Shown: positions 50,677 to 59,448 of the stretch, piece by piece
Layout: every line of letters begins with the position of its first letter
Position numbering within the stretch: the stretch's first letter is position 1
DNA from: Mesorhizobium ventifaucium
Lineage (GTDB): Bacteria; Pseudomonadota; Alphaproteobacteria; Rhizobiales; Rhizobiaceae
Length of the DNA stretch: 64,000 bases
Reading direction: 5' to 3'
NCBI RefSeq assembly: GCF_935822925.1
Contig: NZ_CAKXZS010000030.1
Location: forward strand, 62,001-126,000
Made by a program: the position numbers and the translations under genes
The notes under the pieces: model-generated
Seen by the model: only the letters and a program-made list of their open reading frames with translations
The model's database searches: none
What the model was told of the DNA's origin: nothing

Positions 50677-52665
50677 GAGCCCGAACGGATAGGTGTCGGG
50701 AACGCCCGTTCCGACATGCTCCGGCCCAAGCGGCGTCACCGCGACGGTCTCGTCAAACCAGACGAGCGCGTCAAACTGCTGGGAAAGAGAGGCATCCGCG
50801 TAATGGCTGCGCAGTTCGGTTTCCGGCCGATAGATCACGCCGATGAAGCGCTCCAGCCGGCGCTCCAGAAGCCGGTTGCGAAGATCGTCGTCGCGCTTGA
50901 TGTCGAGCAGGAAACGCGAGACGCCGCTATCATGGCAAAGCCGCTCGTAGCTGTCGCTATGGGAAGGCCGCACCCGCTTGATTTCCATCTCGCTGTCCCA
51001 GTCGGAGGCCGCGGCCACTGTCCCGGAATGCGTGCTGAGCCCGATCAAGGCTGCCTCGTCGCCGAAGCGCTGGCGGCAGAGCTGGCCGATATTCACTTCG
51101 TCCCTGACAATCCCCATTTCGGTGTAGCGGGCGTCGCCGATATGGGAATTATGCGCCCACACGACCGCCTTGGCGTTCGACCCGCGAGCTTCCAGCAGAT
51201 GCTCGAGCGTCTCGAACATATGGGTGTCGCGCAGGTTCCAGGACTGCGCGCCGCCATAGTACATGATCCGATAGTAGCGTTCCGCGGAAGCGATCAGCCG
51301 GGCATTCTGGGTGGCGTCCAGGAAATCGACGCCGTCCTGCTGCGCATAGTCGAGCTGCCTGGCAAGCAGTTCGCGGCATTGTTCGAGCACGGCCTGCTCG
51401 CATTTCTCGTAGCCGGAGGAGAGCGCGACGCGGCCGTAGGTGGATGGTTCATGTTGCCAAGGCGTCAGGCAGCCGTAGCGTTCACGTGCGATCTTTGCTG
51501 CCTGCGGATCGACCTTGTCGAGATATTGCAGAACCGCGGCGATCGATCCGCTCATATTATAGATATCGAGGCCGTAAAACCCGGCCAGCCGCGACGATAT
51601 CCTGATGCGCTCATTGTGATGTCGCATCCAGTCGACGAACGCGGCAACGTCGGTGTTGCGCCACATCCAGGTGGGAAACCGCTGGAACGGCGGATCGGCA
51701 TTGACCCGTTGCGGCCGGTGGCGGACGTAGCGGTCGATCGCCGCTGCATCGGGCCAGTCGGCCTCGACGGCGACGATGGTGAAGCCGTGCTTCTCGATGA
51801 GCCTGCGGGTGATCGCGGCGCGGGCCCGGTAGAACTCCGACGTGCCGTGGCTCGCTTCACCGAGCAGGACGACGCGCCGGTCGCCAAACCGGTCGAACAA
51901 TTCGCCGAACGCCGGGTCGTCGAAGCCCGGCAGCGGTTCGGCCGCCGCCGCGATCATCTCCGGCAGGCTGCGCGTGCGCGCGCGTCCGGACGGACGATCC
52001 GCGATACGGTTGCCGCTCTCGGGCCAGCCCTGCTCGCCGATGAGCGGGACAAACCGCACGCCGCCGAAATCCTCCTCGCTGTAAGTTGCAGCGCCGGTTC
52101 GGGTGACCTTGAGAAGGCGCTGATCATGCGGCTCGTCGCCGACCGGGATGACGAGCCTGCCGCCAACGTCGAGCTGTTCCTGAAGCGCAAGCGGCGCACC
52201 GGGTCCGCCGGCGGCGACCAGAATGGCGTCGAAGGGCGCTGCGTCGGGCCAGCCTTTGGTGCCATCGCCGGTGCGGACTTCGATATTGTCATAGCCAAGC
52301 TCTTGGAACCGCTGTCTCGCCGTTTCGGCCAACCCGGCGTGGCGCTCGATCGTGTAAACGCGTTCCACGATCCGGCTCATCACGGCAGCCGCGTAGCCCG
52401 AACCGGTGCCAACCTCCAGGACATGGGCGCCCGGTCCGATCTCTGCCATCTCGATCATCAAGGCGACGATGTAGGGCTGCGATATCGTCTGACCCTCGGC
52501 GATCGGCAACGGCCCGTCCTCATAGGCGAATTCTTCAAAGCCGGGAGCGACGAATGCCTCGCGCGGAACCTCACGCATCGCGTCCAGCACCTCGCGGTCA
52601 TGGATGCCACGGCGGCTGAGATGGACTTCGACCATTCGGTTGCGTGCGTGGGAAAGATCGAGCAT
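50674..52665 (-). CDS. Protein-L-isoaspartate O-methyltransferase / erythromycin-esterase-like fusion
   Basis: This 663-residue protein has residues 1-215 as a PCMT domain (GQTISQPYIVALM, SAM site LEVGTGSGYAAAVMS, GDGTKGWPDAAPFDAIL). Residues about 235-650 form an erythromycin-esterase-like domain (LLGEASHGTSEFYRARA with the key His, VAVEADWPDAAAIDRY, VWAHNSHIGD with catalytic His). PCMT repairs isoaspartyl damage; the second domain is a hydrolase of unknown natural substrate. The fusion occurs in other proteobacteria. ATG 52665 has GAGGAG upstream and an EcfG-like promoter about 105 bp before it. Confidence 0.92.
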   Translation of the reverse strand: MLDLSHARNRMVEVHLSRRGIHDREVLDAMREVPREAFVAPGFEEFAYEDGPLPIAEGQTISQPYIVALMIEMAEIGPGAHVLEVGTGSGYAAAVMSRIVERVYTIERHAGLAETARQRFQELGYDNIEVRTGDGTKGWPDAAPFDAILVAAGGPGAPLALQEQLDVGGRLVIPVGDEPHDQRLLKVTRTGAATYSEEDFGGVRFVPLIGEQGWPESGNRIADRPSGRARTRSLPEMIAAAAEPLPGFDDPAFGELFDRFGDRRVVLLGEASHGTSEFYRARAAITRRLIEKHGFTIVAVEADWPDAAAIDRYVRHRPQRVNADPPFQRFPTWMWRNTDVAAFVDWMRHHNERIRISSRLAGFYGLDIYNMSGSIAAVLQYLDKVDPQAAKIARERYGCLTPWQHEPSTYGRVALSSGYEKCEQAVLEQCRELLARQLDYAQQDGVDFLDATQNARLIASAERYYRIMYYGGAQSWNLRDTHMFETLEHLLEARGSNAKAVVWAHNSHIGDARYTEMGIVRDEVNIGQLCRQRFGDEAALIGLSTHSGTVAAASDWDSEMEIKRVRPSHSDSYERLCHDSGVSRFLLDIKRDDDLRNRLLERRLERFIGVIYRPETELRSHYADASLSQQFDALVWFDETVAVTPLGPEHVGTGVPDTYPFGL

Positions 52666-52769
52666 CTTTTTGCTCCTCTTGCGAGCTGACAGCCCCCCGA
52701 TTGTCCCCTAATCGTGCCCGACGGCTCCGCGCTCGGCCTCGGCACTTATGTCCGGCGGCTAGTCTCCTT

Positions 52770-52794
52770 AACCGCTGGCGAGCTTCCAGGTTCC
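52770..52794 (-). promoter_or_regulatory. Candidate EcfG-type promoter of the PCMT-esterase gene
   Basis: On the minus strand GGAAC (52794-52790), 17 bases, GTT (52772-52770), giving a leader of about 95 bases. Confidence 0.6.
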
Positions 52795-52917
52795 TGCAAA
52801 AGAGCGATTGGCGGGCGCAAATGGCGGCTCCAGCCGAACTTATTTCCGAAAGAATCCTTTCTCCAGGGCGATGTCACTCCAGATATCGACGGGCGAACGC
52901 ATTCTGGAGACGTTTCG

Positions 52918-55329
52918 ATGAACGACGAGGCTCGGACCACCGCGCAGCCAACAGGCCTTGATCAGGTCAATCTCATGGACCGCTATTGGCGCGCCGCGAA
53001 CTACATTTCGGTTGGCCAGATCTACCTGCTCGACAATCCGCTGCTGCGCGAGCCGCTGAAGGCCGAACACGTCAAGCCGCGGCTGCTCGGCCATTGGGGC
53101 ACGACACCTGGCCTCAACTTCATCTATGTCCACCTGAACCGCATCATCCGTGAACGCGGTCTCAACGTTCTATTTATCTGTGGCCCAGGTCATGGCGGCC
53201 CGGCGATGGTCGCGAATACGTGGCTCGAGGGCACCTACAGCGAGATCTATCCCGAAATCGGCCAGGGCGAAAACGGTCTGAGGAAACTCTTCCGGCAATT
53301 CTCCTTCCCTGGCGGGGTGCCAAGCCACGCTGCTCCGGAAACGCCCGGCTCGATCCATGAAGGCGGAGAACTGGGATATGCGCTGGTCCATGCTTTCGGC
53401 GCAGCCTTCGACAATCCTGATCTGGTGGTCGCCTGCGTCGTTGGCGACGGTGAAGCGGAGACCGGTCCGCTCGCGGCGGCATGGCACTCCAACAAGTTCC
53501 TCAACCCGGCATCCGACGGCGCCGTGCTGCCGATCCTGCATCTCAACGGCTACAAGATCGCCAACCCGACGATCCTTGCCCGCATGGATGACGTGGAATT
53601 GCGAAGCCTGTTCGCCGGCTATGGCTACGAACCATTTTTCGTCGAAGGTCACGAGCCAGTTCCCATGCATCGGATGATGGCCACGAAGCTGGACACCGCG
53701 CTCGACAGGATCCGCTCAATCCAGAAGCGAGCCCGTGCGTCGGGCTGGCAGGGAGAGCGTCCGCTGTGGCCGATGATCGTGCTGCGCAGCCCGAAGGGGT
53801 GGACTGGACCGAAGGAGGTCGACGGCAAGAAGGTCGAGGATTTCTGGCGCTCGCATCAAGTGCCTGTGTCGAACGCTCGCGGCAACGAAGGACACCGCAG
53901 GATCCTCGAAGACTGGATGCGGAGCTACGAACCGGAAAAGCTGTTCGACAACAGCGGGCGTCTGCTTCCAGAGCTGGCGGCGCTTGCGCCAACCGGGCCC
54001 AAGCGCATGGGCTCAACCCCCTATGCCAATGGCGGATTGCTGAAGCGCGACCTCGTGCTTCCCGATTGGAGAAGCCTGGCGCTCGATGTGCCGCGTCCGG
54101 GTGGCGCCAAGGCCGAGGCGACGCGGATTCTCGGAAGCTATCTCCGCGACGTCATGCGCCTGAATGCGGATGCCAGGAATTTCCGGCTGATGGGGCCGGA
54201 TGAGACATCCTCCAACCGCCTTGACGACGTCTTCGAGGTCACAAACCGGGTCTGGATGCAGCGGATCGAGCCCTATGACGTCCACCTCTCCCGTGAGGGC
54301 CGCGTCATGGAAGCGCTCAGCGAGCATCTTTGCCAGGGTTGGCTGGAGGGCTACCTGCTGACCGGCCGCCATGGCCTGTTCTCATGCTACGAGGCGTTCA
54401 TCCACATCGTCGATTCCATGGTCAACCAGCATGCGAAATGGCTGAAGACATCCCGCGAGCTTGCCTGGCGCAAGCCGATCGCCTCACTCAATTACCTGCT
54501 GACCTCCCATGTCTGGCGGCAGGATCACAACGGCTTCAGCCACCAGGATCCGGGCTTTGCCGATTTCGTCGCCAACAAGAAGGCCGATACGGTCAGGCTC
54601 TATTTCCCGCCGGATGCCAACACGCTGCTGTGGATCACCGAGCATTGCTTGAAAACCTACAACCGCATCAACGTGATCACCGCCGGCAAGCAGCCGGCGC
54701 CGCAATGGCTGTCCGTCGAAGACGCAGAAGCGCACTGCAGGGCGGGGGCGGGGATCTGGGAATGGGCCGGGACGGTTGCGAAGGGCGAGGATCCGGATTT
54801 GGTCATGGGCTGCGCCGGCGACGTGCCGACACTGGAGACGCTCGCTGCCACCGACATTTTGCGTTCGGCGCTTCCGGAACTGAAGGTTCGCGTCGTCAAC
54901 GTGGTCGACCTGATGACGCTGCAGTCGAATTCAAAGCATCCGCATGGTCTCGCCGATGAGGATTTCGACGCACTGTTCACGAGAACCAAGCCAGTCATCT
55001 TCGCCTATCACGGCTATCCCTACCTCATCCACCGCCTGACCTACCGACGCGCCAACCATGACAACATGCATGTGCATGGTTTTCGCGAAGAAGGGACCAC
55101 CACGACGCCGTTCGACATGGTCGTACTCAATGAACTTGACCGTTTTCACCTGGCGCTCGCCGCGATCAAACACGTACCTGGGCTCGCCGAACGTGCGAAA
55201 GGCCTTGCTGCCGAACTTCAAGCGAAGCTTGTGGAACATAGGGCCTATGTCCGCGAGTACGGCGAAGACATGCCCGAGGTTCAGGAGTGGAACTGGCCGG
55301 AGAACAGCGCGACGAAGGCTGGCGATTGA
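52918..55329 (+). CDS. xfp: Phosphoketolase (xylulose-5-phosphate/fructose-6-phosphate)
   Basis: This 803-residue thiamine-diphosphate enzyme shows the family hallmarks LLGHWGTTPGLNFIYVHLNR, FICGPGHGGPAMVANTWLEG, the ThDP motif GDGEAETGPLAAAWHSNK and HDNM/HGFREEGTTTTPFDM. It cleaves xylulose 5-phosphate (or fructose 6-phosphate) to acetyl phosphate and a triose (or tetrose) phosphate. ATG 52918 has GGAGA upstream; the frame to 52714 is not used. Acetate kinase follows with a TGATG overlap, so acetyl phosphate is converted to acetate plus ATP. Confidence 0.95.
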   Translation: MNDEARTTAQPTGLDQVNLMDRYWRAANYISVGQIYLLDNPLLREPLKAEHVKPRLLGHWGTTPGLNFIYVHLNRIIRERGLNVLFICGPGHGGPAMVANTWLEGTYSEIYPEIGQGENGLRKLFRQFSFPGGVPSHAAPETPGSIHEGGELGYALVHAFGAAFDNPDLVVACVVGDGEAETGPLAAAWHSNKFLNPASDGAVLPILHLNGYKIANPTILARMDDVELRSLFAGYGYEPFFVEGHEPVPMHRMMATKLDTALDRIRSIQKRARASGWQGERPLWPMIVLRSPKGWTGPKEVDGKKVEDFWRSHQVPVSNARGNEGHRRILEDWMRSYEPEKLFDNSGRLLPELAALAPTGPKRMGSTPYANGGLLKRDLVLPDWRSLALDVPRPGGAKAEATRILGSYLRDVMRLNADARNFRLMGPDETSSNRLDDVFEVTNRVWMQRIEPYDVHLSREGRVMEALSEHLCQGWLEGYLLTGRHGLFSCYEAFIHIVDSMVNQHAKWLKTSRELAWRKPIASLNYLLTSHVWRQDHNGFSHQDPGFADFVANKKADTVRLYFPPDANTLLWITEHCLKTYNRINVITAGKQPAPQWLSVEDAEAHCRAGAGIWEWAGTVAKGEDPDLVMGCAGDVPTLETLAATDILRSALPELKVRVVNVVDLMTLQSNSKHPHGLADEDFDALFTRTKPVIFAYHGYPYLIHRLTYRRANHDNMHVHGFREEGTTTTPFDMVVLNELDRFHLALAAIKHVPGLAERAKGLAAELQAKLVEHRAYVREYGEDMPEVQEWNWPENSATKAGD

Positions 55330-56501
55330 TGCGACACGCAATTCTTGCACTGAACGCCGGCTCCTCCAGCATCAAGTTCGGACTATACGACCTTGAACCC
55401 TCCGCGGAACTGCAACTTGTCTCGCGTGGCAAGCTGGATCTGGGCGATGCGCCGAGGCTCAGCGCGAAGGCGGCCGATGGACCAGTGCAGTGTGATCGGC
55501 CGCTTGCCGGAGACGCGCGCAACGCGGGCATCGACGCGTTGCTCGATTGGATCGAGAGCGAACTTGGCGGCAGGAAACTAATCGCCGCCGGCCATCGCAT
55601 CGTGCATGGCGGGCGCGAGTTCGTCGAACCCGTCCGTCTGACGCCTGCTGTGATTGAGGGCTTGGACAGGCTGACGCCGCTTGCTCCGCTGCACCAGCCT
55701 CGCAGTCTCGCGCCGATCCACACACTTGCCGCGCTGCGACCCGATCTGCCGCAGGTCGGATGCTTCGACACAGCCTTCCATCAGACGATCGATCCGATCG
55801 TGAGCCGCTTCGCACTGCCGCGCAAATACGATGCGGAAGGGATCCGCCGCTACGGGTTTCACGGTCTTTCCTACGAATATATCGCCGGGCGGCTCAAGGA
55901 GATATCGCCGGCGCTTGCAGCGAAGCGCACGATCGTCGCCCATCTCGGCAATGGAGCGAGCCTGTGCGCCATGCGCGACGGGAGAAGCGTCGATACCACG
56001 ATGGGCTTTTCCGCCCTCGACGGCCTGGTCATGGGCACGCGTTGCGGCGCCATCGATCCGGGCGTGCTTTTGTACTTCGTGCTGGAGAGAGGCATCGCGG
56101 GGGAGGCTCTGCAGCATATGCTCTATGAGGAATCCGGGCTGCTCGGAATGTCCGGCATCTCGGGCGACATGCGCACGTTGGAAGCGAGCGACGATCGCCA
56201 CGCCCGCGAAGCAGTAGACCTTTTTGCTTTCCGGGCCGCAAGGGAAGCTGCCGCGCTCGCCAACACGTTGGGCGGCCTCGAATGCCTCGTGTTCACCGCC
56301 GGCATTGGCGAGCGCTCGGCGCCTGTCCGCAAGGCAATATGCGAAAGGCTTCATTGGCTTGGCGTGGCGATCGACGAGCCATCCAATGCCTCTCATGCCG
56401 AAATCATAAGCCGACCGGACAGCAAGGTCGAAATACGCGTCGTCGCGACCGACGAGGAGAGCATCATTGCCCGCCACACGCGCATGCAGCGGAATCCTTG
56501 A
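55329..56501 (+). CDS. ackA: Acetate kinase
   Basis: This 390-residue protein begins MRHAILALNAGSSSIKFGLYD, the acetate-kinase phosphate-binding start. It contains GFHGLSYEYI, VAHLGNGASLCAMRDGRSVDT and TAGIGERSAPVRKAIC. It makes ATP from acetyl phosphate and ADP. The start overlaps the phosphoketolase stop (TGATG), so the two proteins are probably made in balance. No phosphotransacetylase gene is present here. Confidence 0.95.
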   Translation: MRHAILALNAGSSSIKFGLYDLEPSAELQLVSRGKLDLGDAPRLSAKAADGPVQCDRPLAGDARNAGIDALLDWIESELGGRKLIAAGHRIVHGGREFVEPVRLTPAVIEGLDRLTPLAPLHQPRSLAPIHTLAALRPDLPQVGCFDTAFHQTIDPIVSRFALPRKYDAEGIRRYGFHGLSYEYIAGRLKEISPALAAKRTIVAHLGNGASLCAMRDGRSVDTTMGFSALDGLVMGTRCGAIDPGVLLYFVLERGIAGEALQHMLYEESGLLGMSGISGDMRTLEASDDRHAREAVDLFAFRAAREAAALANTLGGLECLVFTAGIGERSAPVRKAICERLHWLGVAIDEPSNASHAEIISRPDSKVEIRVVATDEESIIARHTRMQRNP

Positions 56502-56533
56502 TAACGCATCAACGGTCCGGTTTTCCTAGGCAA

Positions 56534-56558
56534 GGAACCCTGCGCGTCCGCGACCGTT
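56534..56558 (+). promoter_or_regulatory. Candidate EcfG-type promoter of the DUF883 gene
   Basis: GGAAC (56534-56538), 16 bases, CGTT (56555-56558), the closest match to the consensus in the window, 33 bp upstream of ATG 56591. Confidence 0.7.
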
Positions 56559-56590
56559 CCCCTGTCTCTGATATTAAAAGGAGAGATCCA

Positions 56591-56926
56591 ATGGCCGAAA
56601 CCGCTAACACCGCAGCCGCCTCAAAGGCGGCAAACGACGCCCAGGAGGCGATGAAGAAACAGATCGCTGAGCTTCGCCGCGAAATCACCAAGATAAATCG
56701 GACCCTTTCCGACCGCGCCGAGGAGGCACAGGGCTGGTACGACAGCGCCGCCGAACGGGCCTCGCGCGCAGCCCGGCAATTGCGTAGCCAGGCGCACACC
56801 GTGACTGAAACCGTCCAGCAGAACCCAGGCACGATCTCTTCGGCGATGATGCTTGGCGGCGTGCTCGGCGTTCTCTTGGGAATTGTCATCGCAAAGAGCT
56901 CCGAGCCTGAACGGCGGTGGTTCTAA
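56591..56926 (+). CDS. DUF883/ElaB-YqjD-like stress membrane protein
   Basis: This 111-residue protein has a long alpha-helical, coiled-coil-prone N-terminal part (QIAELRREITKINRTLSDRA) and one C-terminal membrane helix (MLGGVLGVLLGIVIA) followed by a short basic tail. DUF883 proteins are inner-membrane proteins induced in stationary phase; ElaB/YqjD bind ribosomes in E. coli. AGGAGA precedes ATG 56591 and the EcfG-like site upstream fits stress induction. Confidence 0.85.
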   Translation: MAETANTAAASKAANDAQEAMKKQIAELRREITKINRTLSDRAEEAQGWYDSAAERASRAARQLRSQAHTVTETVQQNPGTISSAMMLGGVLGVLLGIVIAKSSEPERRWF

Positions 56927-57017
56927 AGCGTTTTGCAGCCAGACGTCTGCGTTTGGCGTCCGACGAAATGCGTAAAACAGCGCGGTTTGGGTTCCACCAA
57001 AACGCAGAGCGCTTTAG
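56923..57017. repeat. Second dispersed rhizobial palindromic repeat
   Basis: The element starts CTAAAGCG (56923-56930) and ends CGCTTTAG (57010-57017), with internal GAAATGCGTAAAACAG and CCACCAAAACGC segments typical of rhizobial intergenic repeats. It overlaps the stop codon of the DUF883 gene and lies before the 3' end of the MocR gene, so it may also act in transcription termination. Confidence 0.7.
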
Positions 57018-57142
57018 GGGCAGATCATCCGCGCGGTGCCAAGGCTCGCTTCGGCATCGAGATAGTGGTCCAGGAGGTCGCCGACGGCGCCGGCGGCGAT
57101 GAGGTCGCGCGCGTCTGTTCCCTCAGGCAGGCCGTAAAGCAC

Positions 57143-58639
57143 CTACGATACGTCGCCGCAGCCTGTTGCCTCCTCGTAAGCGCGTCGAAGGAGCTTTAGT
57201 CCTCTGTGGATCTGGCTCTCGGTCAGACTTGCGTATCCCATCACCAGGCCGAGGCAGCTCCGATCCAATGCAGGATCGAAATAATGAGGCGATATGGAGT
57301 GGATGCCTACTCCGAGCGAGGCGGCTTTCTCGATCAACGATGTCGCCATAGAGGGCGGCATGTCGGCGAACCAGACGACTACGTGCAGACCGGCCTCCGC
57401 GCCTTCGACCCGGACGAGATCGCGGAATTCAGCCTGCAGAGCGTCGAGGAGCGCTGCACGTCGGCGGGCATTTTGACGCCGGGCCTTGCGCACGTGAGCT
57501 TCGTAGGCGCCGGATTCCACCAGAGTCGCGAGCGCCTCCTGTTCGAGGCTGGGGGCATGCCTGTCCGTCAGGCGCTTGGCATGGGCAAAAACCTCCTGCA
57601 ACTCACGCGGAACGACGACGTAGCCGATCCGCAGCAACGGCGACAGTGTCTTCGAGACCGTACCGATATAGATGACGTTCGACGCGCCTCCCAGCGCGCG
57701 AAGCGGCGGTATCGGGTTCATGTCGAATCGATATTCGCTGTCGTAGTCGTCCTCGACGATGTAGGCCCTCTTCTCTTGTGCCCATCTGAGCAGTTGCAGG
57801 CGTCGCCCCATGGACATTACGCTTCCCAAGGGAAACTGATGTGAAGGCGTGACGTAAGCCAGCCGCGCGCCAACATCCGCCAACAGGTCCCCTCTGATGC
57901 CTTCGGCGTCAACCTCCACCGGGGCGGCGATGGCTCCTGTCACCTCGAAGACGCTCCGTGCCATCGGGTAGCAGGGCTCTTCGATGGCGAAGCCGTCGCC
58001 CTCATCGAGAAGCAGGCGGGCGCAGAGATCCAGTCCCTGCTGAGAGCCGTTGACGACGACGATGTCGCCCACCTCGCACCTGATGCTGCGCGCTCGCCAT
58101 AAATAGCCCTGCAGGGCGGCACGCAGGCGGATCGAGCCGCAGGGGTCGCCATAGGATAGCTTGGGCGGCCGTCCCAGCGCAGCGTCGTTCATGGCCTTTC
58201 GCCAGGCAAGGGTCGGGAAGTCAGAGGCCGACATGTCGCCATAGCGGAAGTCGGCCACGAGCCTCTCCGACGCAGCCCGCATCGGGATGGCTCGGGATCG
58301 AAGCCTTTCTGCGAAAGCCGAGAGGCCGTGTGGCTCTGCAGCTGTATGAACGAGGTCTCCCGGCTCGCTGTGCGTGATCTTGATGGCCACCCGTGGCCGA
58401 GCGCCGTGTCGAATGACCACGAAGCCCTCGGCGGCGAGCTGTTCGTAAGCGGACGTCACAGTCGTTCGTGAGACGCCAAGCTCGACCGCCAGCGCACGAG
58501 CCGACGGGAGCACGTCTCCGCGGCCGTACACCTCCGCCACGATCTGTTCCCGCAGGTTCTCATAGATCCCGCGCGCGCCCAATCCCGACGACGAATTTCC
58601 CGACGACGAATTCTGCTTGCGGGGCGGTATCTGGACCAT
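57143..58639 (-). CDS. MocR/PdxR-type regulator (GntR winged helix fused to aminotransferase)
   Basis: This 498-residue protein has an N-terminal GntR helix-turn-helix (ARALAVELGVSRTTVTSAYEQL, about 45-66). A class I aminotransferase domain follows with the PLP lysine in IGTVSKTLSPLLRIGY, NGSQQGLD and the DDYDSEYRFD motif. MocR proteins sense PLP or amino compounds. It is divergent from the LysE-DapA-LysE genes and probably controls them. ATG 58639 is preferred over TTG 58651. A 15-bp tandem duplication lies in its linker (SSSGN repeated). Confidence 0.9.
   Translation of the reverse strand: MVQIPPRKQNSSSGNSSSGLGARGIYENLREQIVAEVYGRGDVLPSARALAVELGVSRTTVTSAYEQLAAEGFVVIRHGARPRVAIKITHSEPGDLVHTAAEPHGLSAFAERLRSRAIPMRAASERLVADFRYGDMSASDFPTLAWRKAMNDAALGRPPKLSYGDPCGSIRLRAALQGYLWRARSIRCEVGDIVVVNGSQQGLDLCARLLLDEGDGFAIEEPCYPMARSVFEVTGAIAAPVEVDAEGIRGDLLADVGARLAYVTPSHQFPLGSVMSMGRRLQLLRWAQEKRAYIVEDDYDSEYRFDMNPIPPLRALGGASNVIYIGTVSKTLSPLLRIGYVVVPRELQEVFAHAKRLTDRHAPSLEQEALATLVESGAYEAHVRKARRQNARRRAALLDALQAEFRDLVRVEGAEAGLHVVVWFADMPPSMATSLIEKAASLGVGIHSISPHYFDPALDRSCLGLVMGYASLTESQIHRGLKLLRRAYEEATGCGDVS
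58583..58612. repeat. 15-bp perfect tandem duplication in the MocR gene
   Basis: TCCCGACGACGAATT occurs at 58583-58597 and 58598-58612. It adds five residues near the N-terminus of the regulator, before the DNA-binding domain, and keeps the frame. Confidence 0.85.
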
Positions 58640-58810
58640 CGCGATTACCAAAATGAAGACGTTTCGTTGATCCAGACATTACTGGGAAAATCAGCCAGGG
58701 CAAAGGCCTGAGGGCGACTGGACCAGCACTTTTTATCCGAAACTGGTACTATGACAGGGCCAGTTGTGCGGGTATTGATGACGCCAGTTTGCACCTCCCG
58801 AAGAAGTAAA

Positions 58811-59437
58811 ATGCTGGCCGACCAATTCATCATCGTCTTTACCGCCTACGTCATCGCTGCCGGCAGTCCAGGGCCGAGCAATATGCGCATCATGGCCGTC
58901 GCTATGAACGACGGTCGCGGGGCGGCACTGGCAATCGCCTCTGGCGTAGTCAGCGGCTCGATCTTTTGGGGCCTGATGGCGGCGACAGGTGTCTCAGCGA
59001 TACTCAACCGATACGCGCAGGCACTCGTGGTCCTGCAGGTGCTCGGAGGCCTGTATCTTCTCTATCTCGCCTTCAAAGCAGGCAAGGCTGCGCTTTCTTC
59101 GGACAAGGATCAGCTTCGCCCGACCAACGAACGGAAGGCGACGACGGCCACTCTCTACAAGCGCGGACTGTTAATGCATCTCACCAATCCGAAATCGATC
59201 CTGGGATGGATCGCGCTGATGACGCTGGGACTCGGCCCTGGGTCGTCGTCGCATACGGTTCTCGTGATCCTCGCAGGCTGCGCGGTGCTGAGCGTCACCA
59301 TCTTCTTTGGCTACGCGATCGTCTTTTCGACCGCTCCCATGATCCGCCTTTATCGGCGGGCGCGGCGCTGGATCGAAGGCACGCTGGCGGTATTCTTCGG
59401 ATTTGCCGGGCTAAAGCTTCTCCTGACCCGCATCTGA
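58811..59437 (+). CDS. LysE/RhtB family amino acid exporter (first)
   Basis: This 208-residue membrane protein has about six helices. It has the LysE signature AAGSPGPSNMRIMAVAMNDGRGAALAIASGVVSG and the LTNPKSILGWIALM segment. It exports amino acids or similar compounds. ATG 58811 is chosen for length; the frame to 58751 would add residues without a family match. It lies 172 bp from the divergent MocR regulator and directly precedes a DapA-like gene. Confidence 0.88.
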   Translation: MLADQFIIVFTAYVIAAGSPGPSNMRIMAVAMNDGRGAALAIASGVVSGSIFWGLMAATGVSAILNRYAQALVVLQVLGGLYLLYLAFKAGKAALSSDKDQLRPTNERKATTATLYKRGLLMHLTNPKSILGWIALMTLGLGPGSSSHTVLVILAGCAVLSVTIFFGYAIVFSTAPMIRLYRRARRWIEGTLAVFFGFAGLKLLLTRI

Positions 59438-59448
59438 AAGGTTCCTTC

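Noticed and set aside
50578..52689. Plus-strand frame of 703 codons opposite the PCMT-esterase fusion
   Set aside because: The minus-strand gene has both domains, a GAGGAG site and an EcfG-like promoter. The plus frame begins inside a repeat element.
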